From: Siphonodentalium dalli
Taxonomy: Eukaryota > Mollusca > Scaphopoda > Gadilida > Siphonodentaliidae
Direction: 5' to 3'
Length of the DNA stretch: 64,000 nt
NCBI GenBank assembly: GCA_032622095.1
Contig: CP136062.1
Location: 34,782,918 to 34,846,917, forward strand
A program made the position numbers and the translations under genes. The notes beneath the pieces are model-generated. The model saw only the letters and a list, made by a program, of their open reading frames with translations, ran no database searches and had not been told where the DNA came from. Shown piece after piece: positions 11,771 through 25,700 of the stretch; within the stretch, counting starts at the first letter, position 1; every line of letters begins with the position of its first letter.

Positions 11771-14045
11771 TAATCCTGCAAAATAAAAAATCATATTCAA
11801 CGAAGAGTGTTTACACCGATATTTATTGGCCATACATATAGTTCGGCTATCGTTGGACGTTTTTTTTCCTGCCATACATATGAAATGTTATAGTCTACTG
11901 ATGCTTGACGTGCGGCGCTGGACGTTTTCGAATGTTAACTTATCAAACAGCAAACATGCATATCCCGGGGGTCCGCGGCCTTCTTTTGTGTACACAGCAG
12001 AAATCGTGATTGTCGAATGATATAGTATAGCAAAAGTCTTTAATTTCAATAATACAACGACACAAAACAAAACAGCCGTTTAACACATTCACATACTATT
12101 TTGGTCATCCGACGAGATTTCAAAGAAATTTTAAACTATAAGCGTGCATGTTTCAGTTCCATCAATGGGTTTCACATCAATAACTAGAATTTTCCTGCAA
12201 CTTGAATGTATTGGAACAATTCAAATTCAGTCTCTGCTATATATATATATATATATATGTATATTGCTATACTGGTTGGCTGTCTTACATCAGACTCACC
12301 CTCACGTGTGTAGAAGAACAAGCTCTAAAACTAACTGAAGCTTTCTGAGATCCCTTGAACTATACAAGAAAATTAAGGGCTCCAAAGAGGATAGTCTTTT
12401 TGAATGTATATATATCGGTGCAATTTCTGGGGAGAAATTTCGAGTTGACGAAGAATAGAAGTCATCGCCTCTTGCACAGAAACCAAATTACAGCACATGA
12501 CATCGTCATATGTATACCAAAATCATTGATTGTGGAATTTGTGTCTAACTCATACATTCCACCGTGGTTCTTGGTTGGTTGACTAGAGTTTATCTGCGTC
12601 GTTGTCAAGGCAGTCATGTCCATATCTTGTTATTTACATCGACGTCGCACCGCGTGACCGCCATGATTTCACCATTGAACCCGTAAGCAGAGAAGTTATT
12701 TTGTTTATAACATGCCATTGTGGGAATATTATTTACAGTGTATGTACATCTATAACAGTATTATAATTCATACATTAAAGAGCGCATTTTCAGAAAGGAA
12801 TATAGTTTTTGAAACATGCTAAATATATACATACGAGTACTACTCATTATAGCTTCACATAATGAATGTTCGGACATTTTATAAATATATTTTACTTTAT
12901 CTATATGGCCAGATCGATGCCCCATTAAGCACAATCTTGACACGGCAAATTTGCAATTTTACATGCGGAATTTTAGCTATATAACACAATACATTCATAT
13001 ATAAGGATTATAATATGAGAAACATGGCGAGTTTGAAAATAAGCACCCCCTTTTTTATAGTATAAACGATAACTCTTCACCATGTACGTCACTTAATCCA
13101 AATGCTAATACTACTTTAATGACACATCTCACTATTATGCAGTATTCATAATTTTAGATTATTTATAAGTTCATTATTTGCTATTATGACATTTATTGAA
13201 TCACATAATATTCTTCACAATTTAAAGTTTTGGACACAAACGGTGGCTACATATGTATTAGATATACGACATCACCCCACACCCGGCCCCTCCTTCGGTA
13301 ACCGAATTTACGCAAGTTATACACAGCAGAGGAGCCAAAATATGCATGTTAATTTTTCACATCGTCTCGGTAAACCACCAATATAATGGACAAATAAATA
13401 CCCCACCCACCCAACAATTTGTTTCACTTGGTACATTGATCGTCCATTGTGGTATTTCAAGGTTTATTGCAACAGTGATGCTCATGATCATCATATTCAA
13501 ATGAAATTAATTTGAAACACCAATTTCACACATTTTGTGTGAGATTCCGGGTGCCACATATAGAACTTCGTAGTATACGACTAGGGCATTCCAGTGGCAT
13601 CCACAAGTCGCATTCAGGGACGCGGCTCGATGGTCGCCGTTGGCGAGGGGTGTCCACCTTCAAATGTCGAAGTGCACCCCACCCTCCCCTTGAACCATAT
13701 TTGTAGAATTATATGTACACACCCCCTCTCGTTCTGAATTTTCCAATTGGTACCTCAAGCTTTCCAACTATTAGAATTTCCAACCAATTGGAAGTCTTCC
13801 ACGCGATGGCCATTTGAGGCCATTTTTGTTTTACCAAAAGTAGAAAAATATGTTACTGTTTGTCTAAAAAAAAAAAAATTCCCACTAATTAATGGTTGAA
13901 AAATCAAATAAAGAGAACAATTTCAACCTATTATAATGCATGTGGTGTAAAACAGTTTGGGATAGGGATATAGACACACCCTTCCCAATATCCGCCCTGT
14001 CGCCACGTCACTGGTCTCAGTAGATATTTCCTCTCATCTGCATTC
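11771..14045. other. Intergenic, no supported gene
   Basis: AT-rich sequence with a (TA)n run near 12240 and a TTCCAATTGG/CCAACCAATTGG short inverted motif near 13740-13790. I see no gene or complete mobile element. Confidence 0.4.
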
Positions 14046-17000
14046 ATAGTGTGGTCGTCAGAGGGTTCGACCCGGAAGAAATTGGTATAGAAGCGGTTTT
14101 GGTGTCATTCGACGCGGGAGAATCTCGTGTATAACATATCCAAAATCCGCTAAAATCCGCTTTGGGCAAAATTCAGGATCCAACATGGCGTCCAACATGG
14201 CTGCCGTTAGTCAAAAGATACTCTTGACTGAGATTAATTCGATAACAGTGAGAACAAATGTTGTCATATGTATACAAATGTATACATTTTTGCAAAGGTA
14301 AAATGTTGTGCCACCTGTTTATGGCAAAAATGGAACCCATCGTCCCAGATGGCCGCCAAAATGGCGGCCTAAACTAGAACATTTGAAGTTTTTGCCTAAT
14401 ATCTTAAAGATCAATTCCTGTTGTTTGATAATGGTTCAGACTGGCGACATTGATTAGTCATATTCATGTTAATTCATCATTGGAGCAATGAAAGATACCA
14501 TAAATGGGGTCCCAGACTCATCTACACCCTCAAAAATTCGATTTTACAGAACGCGGTATAAAATTCCACAAAACTCTCCATTGTGATTACAGTCATATAT
14601 CAACAAGAAATGGACAGAACTGTACAATGTAAGTTGGGCATACCAATATCTATAAATACTGCAATTCAATGAAACCCAAATTGGCGCTTTGTCTCAAAAT
14701 GGCTGCCAAAATGGCGGTCAAAATATGGAAAATGGCGAATATTGATCACAGTGTCATTCAATCCATTATAAGTAGTGGTTGATGAATAAAATTGACTAAA
14801 TAAATACGAATGTATACCTCTTTATGATGCCATTATGCTAGCTCTATGTAAAAACTTAAAAATCAGTACCAAAAATGGCCACCCGATGTGAAAAATACTA
14901 TTTTCTATCACTTCTGTTTATCACTTGTTGCTCTCTGAACTGGGAAACAATGGGTATATTCTTTCAATGATCGTGTCAACTGATCATTACAGCAATGACA
15001 TTTCTAATAGATTAGATCATAGTTTACTCTGGTCCTTCACTAATAAGTTATAACGAATGTGGTATGAAATTTAACCAAAATCGACTTTGGGGTTCTGGTC
15101 ACATTTGATATTTAGGGATGAACAGATCTTGTCTACAAAATAATTGATCAAATAGACCAAATAGACAAAAAGAAACAATAAATTTTATCTAATATGGTTC
15201 CAAAACGAAAATGGTAGACTCTGCCCAGCTTATCACATAATTGAAGTTGTGAGTGGTGGATGCAGTTGATAGTTGGCTCATATACATGTATGTGGCTCAT
15301 ATACATCAAAACTATTTATTTTCAATCTTTTGGTGGCTTCCCGCGGGTTGACAAAATCTCGACTCATCAGTGCTATAATGTCGTATATCCATTTTGGCGG
15401 GAAATGAGTATTTGATACCATTCGAATCGTGAGAAAAAATCCAATCCGATGGGCCAAACTGTCCTTGCATTGGATGACAAATATTCGCACAAACCAGTGA
15501 AGCAAATGTCGTATCTCCAGCGATCTTTACAATTATTCGTGCTATGAGGTCGTATGTCCAACAGCAGCCAATCGGACGCTTCAGGTTGTCCACGTGACTT
15601 CTGTTTTGTGTTTGTGAATTCTAAAATGTGTGCTATATGGCAGTATCTCCATGTTAGTCACGTGATAATTTGGTGATTTAAATTTTGTGATTGTTCCACA
15701 CATTTCTGTATGATGATGCACATGGGTGAATTTTCATAGTGTAGAATAGGCACTTTTTAGTTCATAGACACATGCGATTGCCACCATATTTAGCTTAATC
15801 TGCATTTATTAGCACAACTTCATTATAGCACGGAAACGAATCGTCGCTGGCATGTCATATCTCCAAACAAGCTATTGCTTTTTAAAAGAAAACGAGGGAA
15901 TAAACAGAAAACAATATGTGGTTCAATGAACAGCTAATGTCAGTTTTCATTGGGATAAATACAACAATACGTCATGCTTTGTCAACATTAGGAGAAATGT
16001 TGTCTAAAAACTTCAACCTTCATTTTCTCGGAAAGTTGAAAATGTGGGTTACATTATAGCACTGATGCGACGAAATATTAACTATTCGGGCTCGGCCATC
16101 ATTTTCAAGTTTCAAGCTGGAACTAAATGTAGCCCATGGATTCCCCATTCGACATGTAAGAAAAGTAGTTTTACTCTGATCTCTTCCCAGATATCAACTC
16201 TCCGGTAAATGGTGATCTCTTATGTTCTAGAAAATACGTGTGCCAAATACATATATGTATGAAGAAACTATCCCCATACATTGTTTACACATCGACTCCG
16301 TAAGTATGTGGAGGTTTTCTTGGACAAGCGGGATTTTCAAACCTCGAAACCGTCCGTACAAACAATAAAAGTTAATAGGAAATGACGTTGGATGTAGGTC
16401 TAGAGTACGTCGTCCGCATGAAATAGTTTTCGTGTCAGTAATTTGCACATATTTCGTGCTCTGATGAGCATGGATGAACGCCTTATGTGGCAGTTTGATT
16501 GTCTAACATCCGGAAAATAACATGTTCATTGTTCACATTTCTTAGACAAACATGTTGTTAATCACCATGTTCATGTGGCATTTCTATCCAATGACAACCT
16601 TGAAATGCCAGTTAATCAAGCTAAATGGTTGATACCTTTACGCCTACGGGTCAGATCCAGCCGTGACGCACATTGTGTCTACATATCATTGATGAAATTC
16701 ACTAAATGTGTAGAAGATATAGGTGCGTCTATATATGTACTAGAATGTTTCTATCCACATGTATATACCCACAATCGCACGACACGGAATTGTCACATAA
16801 AGTGTGAAGGGTATACAATGTACGTGCGAATTTTCATTTTTCCTCTTGATATTGAAGAAAATAATTTTACTTTGAAACTCCCCAGCTCCGATAACCAACT
16901 TGCCCACCAATTAAATAAACCCCAGATTATTCGCTTTTCCCTCCTGTCCTTTTCACTTTCGCCAGCACTGGAACACCTATTATAGCCTGATGCTTCCGGA

Positions 17001-18339
17001 CTACCACCGATGCCCATATATTTGATGTTCCGAATAGTCGTTATAAGTAGAAATGTTGACACTGTGTTTTCAAATAATCCAGATTCGTAGCAATTTAATT
17101 TCTTTTTAATTAATTTCCAGATAGTCCCTCGTAATAAGTGGACATCGTGTTGGATCCTGCAGTAGATACTGCTTAGTTGGAACATTTCGGGCTGAACTGA
17201 TTGTGATAGTAGATTATTGGCAACAAGTTTAATAGGTCTGTCATCGTTAGCTCACAACCGAAGTGTTGTTTCGGCTTTCCTCTGAGCAGAACTTAAATTT
17301 CGACAATTTTCGGTGGCCATTTTGGTAGCCATCTTAGCATTTTGAAATCGTGATTGGCTACTCATACCCACAAAAAACATTGATTTCAATCAATGATGTG
17401 TATTGGTGCCGAATTGGCGTTTTGTCGAATGGGTTTTCGTGAATAACTACATATTTGCCATTTTCATTATTATTGGCGACCATGTTGGACGCCATCTTGA
17501 ATTCTGTATTTTTCCTAAAGCGGATTTTAGCGGATTTTGGATATGTTATACACGAGATTCTCCCGCGTCGAATGACAACAAACCCGTTTCTTTACCAATT
17601 TCTTCTGGGTCTAACCCTCTGACGACCATTCTAAATATCTGCCATTTTCCATATTTTGACCGCCATTTTGGCAGCCATTTTAAGACAAAGCGCCAAATTG
17701 GGTTTCATTGAATTGGAGTAATTTTAGATAATGGTATGCCCAACATACATTGTACAGTTCTGTCCATTTCTTGTTGATATACGACTGGAATCCCAATGGC
17801 GATTTTTGTGGAATTTTATACCGCGTTCTGTAAAATCAAATTTTTGAGGGTGTATATGAGACTGGGACCCCATTTATGGTATCTTTCATTGCTCCGATGA
17901 TGAATTAACATGAATATGACTAATCAATGTCGCCAGTCTGAACCATTATCAAACAACAGAAATTGATCTTTAAGATATTAGGCAAAAATTTCAAATTTTC
18001 GAGTTTAGGCCACCATTTTGGCAGCCATCTGGGGCGAGGGGTTCCATTTTTTTTATAGATATGTGGCATAATACTTTACCTTCGCAAAATTGTATACATT
18101 TGTATTAATATGGCAACATTTGTTCTCATTATGTCGAATTAATCTCAGTCAGAATCTCTTTTGACTAAAGTCGGCCATGTTGGACGCCATCTTGGATCCT
18201 GGATTTTGCCCAAAGCGGATTTTAGCGGATTTTGGATATGTTGTAGCAGAGATTCTCCCGCGTTGAATGACACCGAGATCGCTTGTATACCAATTTCTTC
18301 TGGGTTGACCCCTTTTTTTGCGTACCACGACCACACTAT
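14046..18339. mobile_element. Large non-coding element with about 690-bp terminal inverted repeats
   Basis: ATAGTGTGGTCGT at 14046 is matched by its exact complement ending at 18339. Arms of roughly 690 bp (14046-14738 and about 17642-18339) remain recognisably inverted throughout. Both carry CGCGGGAGAATCTC, ATCCAAAATCCGCTAAAATCCGC, CAACATGG(C)GTCCAACATGG, AATCAAT/CGCCAGTC and CCAAAATGGC blocks. The central 2.9 kb has no transposase or other recognisable reading frame. An extra partial copy of the right terminus lies inside at about 17482-17641, so the element has been rearranged or nested. It fits a foldback-type non-autonomous DNA transposon; the superfamily is unknown. Confidence 0.65.
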
Positions 18340-18707
18340 CAATATAAACACAAAAAACGTCGTTACTTTATCAACATGAGAACCGTACCGTGCAAAATAA
18401 TAAAATTGTGGTTCTGGTTTAAAGCAAGCTGTATAATATATAGTGTGTATGTGATGAACACACATTTGTTCAGTAAATGTCTTCACCACACATTTGAATT
18501 TGTCAATTTACATAAAGACAATTTTCGAGCAGAAATAGGTTTTATGCTTCGGAAAGATGCGTATCATATAGACTACATAAACAACAGATAAACCCAGATA
18601 AACGCACAACTCTAAAATGTAAATATATGACTATGCGATAGGGAATTGTTGAATCGGAAAATCCAAATCAAGTTTATTATTTCGTTCAATCATGTTATAC
18701 AAAATAG

Positions 18708-18954
18708 GAGGCCCCCACCCCCTTTTCGTACGCCGTATTCCGTGCCCTGTTATGAGGTACGCCGTATTCTGGCCCCTCTATTAGGAGGTATTCGGTATTC
18801 CAAAAATACCGGTATTCGTACGCCGACCTTCCAAAAAATGAAGTTTTCATATATTTGTATGTATTCCATACGGCTGTTAACTGGTATTCCGTATTCCACC
18901 CTCTGTGTAAAGTGGTATACCGTATTCCAGGGGGGTGTGGGAGGTGGGGGCCTC
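18708..18954. mobile_element. MITE with GAGGCCCCCACCCCC ends
   Basis: Starts GAGGCCCCCACCCCCTTTTCG and ends GAGGTGGGGGCCTC, an inverted pair. The interior is made of repeated CGTACGCCGTATTCC, GGTATTCCGTATTCC and GGTATTC words. A second copy is at 22029-22409. Confidence 0.65.
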
Positions 18955-19008
18955 ATCTATGTGAAGAAGTTATAATAAAGAAACTTTCCAGAGAAGATGA
19001 GGCATAAG

Positions 19009-19102
19009 CAGAATGAGGTGCCAAGAAGGTGAATTTAGTGATGCTAGCCGCTATCAGTGCGTGATAGCATCACTAAATTCACCCTCCGGGGACTTCATTC
19101 TG
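19009..19102. mobile_element. 94-bp palindromic MITE with CAGAATGA ends
   Basis: CAGAATGAGGTGCC and GGACTTCATTCTG form the ends. The inner GGTGAATTTAGTGATGCTA pairs with TAGCATCACTAAATTCACC, so almost the whole unit folds back. A related copy is at 21902-21976. Confidence 0.65.
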
Positions 19103-19210
19103 CAAATGACAGGCACACAAATCTCAGGCTTGGTGCAGAGAAGTGGCAGAGCAATTTCAGATCATGCATGTGTTTTGATTTCTGAGCTTACCAATTTTAA
19201 CTTGGCCCAT

Positions 19211-19358
19211 TTAACCCTTTCAGTGCCAATTCCGATTTTTGTATCAAACCATATTTCCTTGATCATTTTTAGATCTCTTTCCATCAATGTATCACATTAT
19301 TATAATCAATAAATTCGAATGATCAAGCAAAAATTGGACTTGGCACTGAAAGGGTTAA
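19211..19358. mobile_element. Non-autonomous piggyBac-type MITE with TTAA target sites
   Basis: TTAA at 19211-19214 and 19355-19358 flank a 140-bp unit with inverted ends CCCTTTCAGTGCCAA and TTGGCACTGAAAGGG. TTAA target duplication plus C-run termini is the piggyBac signature. It encodes nothing. Confidence 0.75.
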
Positions 19359-20693
19359 ACCTCAAAATGATCTAGAAGTAATTTAATAGCATGGACAATA
19401 TGTACCGGTAGGGTATATAACTATATATAACTAAACAAAACATCAAAAAGTTCCCACCCATATTTTGTAGTGGTGGAATATGATCTAGGTGCGTAGCTAG
19501 AGTAGAGATTCATGTCATGATCTACCAACCTCCCCTTGAAGAAACATTTGACACACCCCCAGGACAATATTTTACTCGCCCCAGGACAATATTTGTCTCT
19601 GAAAACAACAAATTGCACACTAAATACGGTTGGAATAACAAATCTATGATATATATAGTACAAACTACAACCAGCTTTTGGTCTGAAAAAAATGTTGTGT
19701 CAGACATGAAATTTCCAAATGTTGAATATTTTGGCCAAGTTGGGGAGAGGGGTTGAGTCCCCCACTCGACTCCCCTCCCCTGTCGCCACAACATTGAGTT
19801 GAAGAAAATACAGATTCTATGACTTTAATGAATCTTTCTGGTAGCATATAAAGTCCGTATTGCAGTGTCTCATGTATTTACTGCACTCCACCCCACCCTT
19901 GGATCAGACCAAACTCACAGGTTCGCAGAATTTCATCTCATTTAACAAAATATTAAAATTACTGAGTAAAAGCTGACCGTTGAAGCCGCAACAAGTACGG
20001 TTAATCTCCCGTGTATATATCGTACTGAAATGCCACAAACATTCTCCTCGACTGATATTGATCGGACAGTCTAACACCGGGCCGACGCACTGGTGCAATG
20101 GTTTGTTCTCCATTGATAAAATCTTCATCAAATTGATCCAAATTTCCTGAAAACAAGCAAAGGTGGAAAATTATCATGCAGAGAAACTCCGAATTATTTA
20201 TTTATATGTAAATCGATGGTAAAAATAAGATTGGTATCCTCCGAGTTTCTCGTATTGTTCCTTTAGCCGCGACGCACTCGGGGGTTTAATTAAACTGCTT
20301 CCAGTATAATTAATGTAAGTTGTGTGTTGCATTGTTCTAATGTGCATGGTCAATATATCGTTAAACCTAGAACATAGTTCGAAAAAAATATATGCGCATT
20401 AAGCCGGGAGCGATTTCACCATCTGATGAAACAAAATAAATAAAAAGTCGCTGAAAACCTGGGAACTTTTTGACGTTTTGACATAAAGTCGAACAAATAA
20501 CTCAGGGGAATATATTTCTTAGTTATTATCTGTTCCTTAATAATATACTTCACTGCATGTGAAAATCCCAACTAGAAATTGAATGTTTTTATGTGACTTT
20601 TGTGAGCTGATATCGCAATAAACATTGAATTAATTACCGAGGAGAAATTCCATAATTGTACACGACGCAAAGCAAAATCGCTCACAAATTCAC
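19359..20693. other. Intergenic, no supported gene
   Basis: A block at about 19435-19525 (GTGGTGGAATATGATCT, GTAGAGATTCATG-CATGATCTA) recurs at 21305-21400, showing a dispersed repeat. Nothing else is recognisable. Confidence 0.4.
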
Positions 20694-21187
20694 TTAAAGA
20701 CACGGTTGGCCTTGGCGGTGGGTATCCTGTGAAAATATCTCCACCCGTCAAAAACCGCCACAAACAGAAAGAACACCAAAATGTTGATAGACTTTGTCCG
20801 TATACAAATAAGAAATATCGCATAAACAGTATGTTATGGTCATTTGTTTGACCATTGTTATGTAAACAAAGGCATAAAAAGTTACTTTTCTGGTGTTTGT
20901 TTATATTATGATGGTAAACATAAAGAGCGTTCTTTGTTGTTGAATACCTGATATGGAACTAATAAAGAGCGTTTATGCCATTTGTGTGTGATTAGCCAGT
21001 AGCATTGTGTTGTCTTCTGTAACACAATCAGGCTCTTGCTTAGGTAAACTATAGTAAATCTTTATGATAACATGCTGTTTACGCGATGGTCATGGTATAT
21101 ATGAACGGAACTGTATGCGTTTTTCTGTTTACGGTGTTTGGAACAAATATGAATATTTTCGACAATTAAGGCCGCACGTGCCTTTAA
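20694..21187. mobile_element. MITE, second copy of the 7411-7864 subfamily
   Basis: TTAAAGACACGG at the left and CACGTGCCTTTAA at the right are the termini. The interior follows the 7.4-kb copy closely (TATCCTGTGAAAATAT, CACCCGTCAAAAACCGCC, ACAGAAAGAACACC, GGTAAACATAAAGAGCG). Confidence 0.7.
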
Positions 21188-21429
21188 ATCGTGAAATTTC
21201 GAGTTTGGACCTTCACCTATACAGTGAAGTACATTATGAAGGAACAGGTAATAACTAAGAAATATATTCCCCGCGTTATCTTTTCGACTTTATAAGGTTC
21301 CCTGTCAAAACTTCAAAAAGTTCCAAGGTTTTGTACTGGTGGAATATGATCTCTACGTGCGTATAGCTAATAGTAGAGATTCATGACATGATCTATAATG
21401 TGTCGAGAAAGGGCCGACAGCACTAAAAT

Positions 21430-21815
21430 AAAAAACATTGAATATTTTATGTCGTAAAATGGCAATAAATCCACCAGAATGACTCCGACTGAACTCAAAG
21501 GGTCGCAAGTTTCCATGCTGGTTGACATCTGTGCGAATGTTTTTTTTAATTTACTGGAAAATGACGGAATACTACCTCGGACAAAAGATGCGTCCCAGGA
21601 CGTAAGATTCTTTGTCGAAAAAAAGGCAATAACTCCGCCAAAATAAGTCCGACCGAACTCAAAATCTCAGATGCGCAGGTTCACATGCTGATTGATATTT
21701 GTGCCAAGTTAAAAACAAATTTACCAGAAAATGACAGAATACATGCTTGGACAAAGTTCCGGACGGACGCACACACCGACGTACACATAGACGGACGGTG
21801 GTCATGACTATATAG
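21430..21815. repeat. Two-unit tandem repeat of about 185 bp
   Basis: Units start GGCAATAAATCCACCAGAAT (about 21460) and GGCAATAACTCCGCCAAAAT (about 21625). They share CCGAC(T/C)GAACTCAAA, CACATGCTGATTGA-like and CCAGAAAATGACAGAATAC blocks. The 3' tail is rich in GACGGACG and CACACACCGACG words, as in many dispersed short elements of invertebrates. Confidence 0.5.
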
Positions 21816-21901
21816 TCCTCAGATGGAATGACGGGGGAGAATATATATATAGGGATGTATTACACATGAACGCAGTGCAAGCCAATGGTGTCTGTCATTT
21901 T

Positions 21902-21976
21902 CAGAATGAGATCCCCAGGTGATGAATGTACATCGGGCTAGCCTCATCAAATTCACCCTCCGGGGACATCATTCTG
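21902..21976. mobile_element. Palindromic MITE, second copy with CAGAATGA ends
   Basis: Left CAGAATGAGATCCCC and right GGGGACATCATTCTG are inverted. The right half shares AAATTCACCCTCCGGGGAC with the 19.0-kb copy. Confidence 0.6.
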
Positions 21977-22028
21977 TTGAGACTTAGGATAAGATTGAAG
22001 TTCCCCAGTTGAAGTTGGTGATGTTCAT

Positions 22029-22409
22029 GGGCCCCACCCCCCTTTTCGTACGCCGTATTCCATGCCCTGTTATGAGGTACGCCGTATTCCGGCCCCTCTG
22101 TTAGGAGGTATTCGGTATTCCAAAAATACCGGTATTCGTACGCCGACCTTCGACACCTTCCAAAAAATGATCATAATAATAATTTAAATGCGATTTTTGT
22201 CACAATAAATTAACAGTTTGACATATATACAGATCGTCGATCATCTTCATTTTAGATCATTTTAGATGTGGACACTGCGGGATGACCGGCGTTCGTACGG
22301 CAATAGAACATTTTTCCGGAAAATTCCATATGGCTGTTAACTGGTATTCCGTATTCCACCCTCTGTGTTAAGTGGTATTCCGTATTCCAGGGGGTGGGGT
22401 GGGGGCCTC
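22029..22409. mobile_element. MITE with GGCCCCACCCCCC ends, second copy
   Basis: Same termini and CGTACGCCGTATTCC, TTCGGTATTCC and GTATTCCACCCTCTGTGT blocks as 18708-18954, with about 130 bp of extra internal sequence between 22170 and 22320. Confidence 0.6.
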
Positions 22410-22794
22410 ATATAGATACGGACATTCTCACAAAGGTGAATATCTTGCCAATTTAAATATAATCTTACCTTAACTATAGAAATAATCGAAGAGACCGCCC
22501 AATATATCGAATTTCGAGATCCACCACAATCAACAAGACTCCATGTGGACACGTTACGGCAGCCTGTGAGCCTGTACGAAACAACGACGCGCGCGTGACC
22601 ACCACGTGAAATTTAAAAAACCGACGTCACACACAAATATGTGTGGTGATGTACACATATATGTGTGGATATTGGGTGATACACACATATGTGTGTATTA
22701 TGCACACAATTATGTTCAGATAATGCCTCCACACAGTCATTGTGTGGAAGCTGCCACACAGTCCTTTTTACAGTGTAGCTAACAAAATTAACGA

Positions 22795-25700
22795 CATTAG
22801 GGAGACTCTTCAAATAATCCGACCTTATGGAGACATCTCGACACAGCTATATATATTTTAATATTCCATCTGTTGGTGGCGATTTGAACACATATGAATA
22901 TTTCAGCAACGAACGCCGCTCGTGCCTTTAATTATTATAACCAATACCATGTAATGATATACATATACCTAACAACATGAACGACATTAGGGAGATTCTT
23001 GAAATAATCTGACCTTATATAGGGAGACATCTCAATATATCATTTTCCATGCAACGCGCAGCTTCTGGGTATGGTGAGAGCATTTGGTATTAATAATACA
23101 AATTTTTTTATTTTATTGCTCATATTAAAGATACGGGCGGTGTTGGCGGTGGGTATGCTGTTAAAATATTCATCTCCGTCAAAAACCGCCATAAACAGAA
23201 ATAGTAAAATATAGGCAGAATTTGTTGTTATATCATACAGAAATATGGCATCAACAGTATGTTATTGTCAATTGTTTTCACTTTGTTGTGCAAACACAAG
23301 GAAAAAAACCGTTACGTTTCCTGGCTTTTGTTTAGATCCGGATATGTTAAGCATACAGAGCGTTGTTTGTTACTGTTTTTTCTTATATGGAAATAATGAA
23401 GAGCGTTTATATAATGTTTGTGTGATTAACCAATATGATTGCGTTGTGTTATGTAAACAGAAGCAAAACTTCTGTAACACGGGCATGCTGTTGTTTACGC
23501 AATCATCGTACACATTGAGGACAATACACTATTCACGCGCTGATTACGTTTGCATATGAACAAAACTGTACATATTTTAATATTCCATCTGTTGGTGGCG
23601 ATTTGACCACATATTAATATTTCTGAAACGAACACCGCCCGTGCCTTCAATTATTATAACCAATGCCATGTACTGATATACATATACATATAACTAACAC
23701 AATTAACGACATTAGGGAGACTCTTCAAATAATCCGACCTTATGGAGACATCTCGACACAGCTATATATATTTTAATATTCCATCTGTTGGTGGCGATTT
23801 GAACACATATGAATATTTCAGCAACGAACGCCGCTCGTGCCTTTAATTATTATAACCAATACCATGTAATGATATACATATACCTAACAACATGAACGAC
23901 ATTAGGGAGATTCTTGAAATAATCTGACCTTATATAGGGAGACATCTCAATATATCATTTTCCATGCAACGCGCAGCTTCTGGGTATGGTGAGAGCATTT
24001 GGTATTAATAATACAAACAAATTTATTTTATTGCTCATATTAAAGATACGGGCGGTGTTGGCGGTGGGTATGCTGTTAAAATATTCATCTCCGTCAAAAA
24101 CCGCCATAAACAGAAATAGTAAAATATAGGCAGAATTTGTTGTTATATCATACAGAAATATGGCATCAACAGTATGTTATTGTCAATTGTTTTCACTTTG
24201 TTGTGCAAACACAAGGAAAAAAACCGTTACGTTTCCTGGCTTTTGTTTAGATCCGGATATGTTAAGCATACAGAGCGTTGTTTGTTACTGTTTTTCTTAT
24301 ATGGAAATAATGAAGAGCGTTTATATAATGTTTGTGTGATTAACCAATATGATTGCGTTGTGTTGTGTAAACAGAAGCAAAACTTCTGTAACACGGGCAT
24401 GCTGTTGTTTACGCAATCATCGTACACATTGAGGACAATACACTATTCACGCGCTGATTACGTTTGCATATGAACAAAACTGTACATATTTTAATATTCC
24501 ATCTGTTGGTGGCGATTTGACCACATATTAATATTTCTGAAACGAACACCGCCCGTGCCTTCAATTATTATAACCAATGCCATGTACTGATATACATATA
24601 CATATAACTAACACAATTAACGACATTAGGGAGACTCTTGAAATAATCCGACCTTAGGGAGACATCTCGACACAGCTATATATATTTTAATATTCCATCT
24701 GTTGGTGGCGATTTGAACACATATGAATAGTTCTGCAACGAACGCCGCCCGTGCCTTTAATTATTATAACCAATACCATGTAATGATATACATATACCTA
24801 ACAACATGAAACGACATTCGGGAGACTCTTGGAATAATCCGACCTTAGGGAGACATCTCAATATATCATTTTCCATGCAACGCGCAGCTTCTGTGTATGG
24901 TGAGAGCGTTGGTATTAATAAAAAAAACCCATCTTTTATTGCTCATATTAAAGATACGGGCGGTGTTGGCGGTGGGTATGCTGTTAAAATATTCATCTCC
25001 TTCAAAAACAGCCACAAACAGAAATAGTAAAATATAGGCAGAATGTGTTGTTATATCATACAGAAATATGGCATAACAGTATGTTATTGTCAATTGTTTT
25101 CACTTTGTTGTGCAAACAAAATGAAAAACAGAAGCAAAACTTCTATAACACGAGCAGGCTGTTGTTTACACAACCATCGTACACCTTGAAAACAATATAC
25201 TATTTACGCGCTGATTATGTTTACATATGAACAAAACTATATATATTTTAATATTCCTTCTAATGGTGGCGATTTGAACACATGAATATTTCTGCAACGA
25301 ACGCCGCCCGTGTCTTTAATTATTATAACCAATGCCGTGTGCTGATATACATATAGCTAACGACATTACGACCTTAGGGAGACTCTTGAAATAATCCGAC
25401 CTTAGGTTGACATCTCAATATATCATTTTCCATGCAACGCACAGCTTCTGGTTAAGGTGAGAGCATTGGTATTAATAAAAAAAACATCTTTTATTACTCA
25501 TATTAAAGATACGGGCGGTGTTGGCGGTGGGTATGCTGTTAAAATATTCATCTCCTTCAAAAACCGCCATAAACAGAAATAGTAACACATAGGCAGAATG
25601 TGTTGTTATATCATACAGAAATATGGCATAAACAGTATGTTATTGTCAATTGTTTTCACTTTGTTGTGCAAACAAAAGGAAAAAACAGTTACGTTTCCTA

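Noticed and set aside
16575-16985. 136-codon frame in the centre of the foldback element
   Set aside because: No recognisable domain, and open on the other strand as well; chance frame in non-coding DNA.
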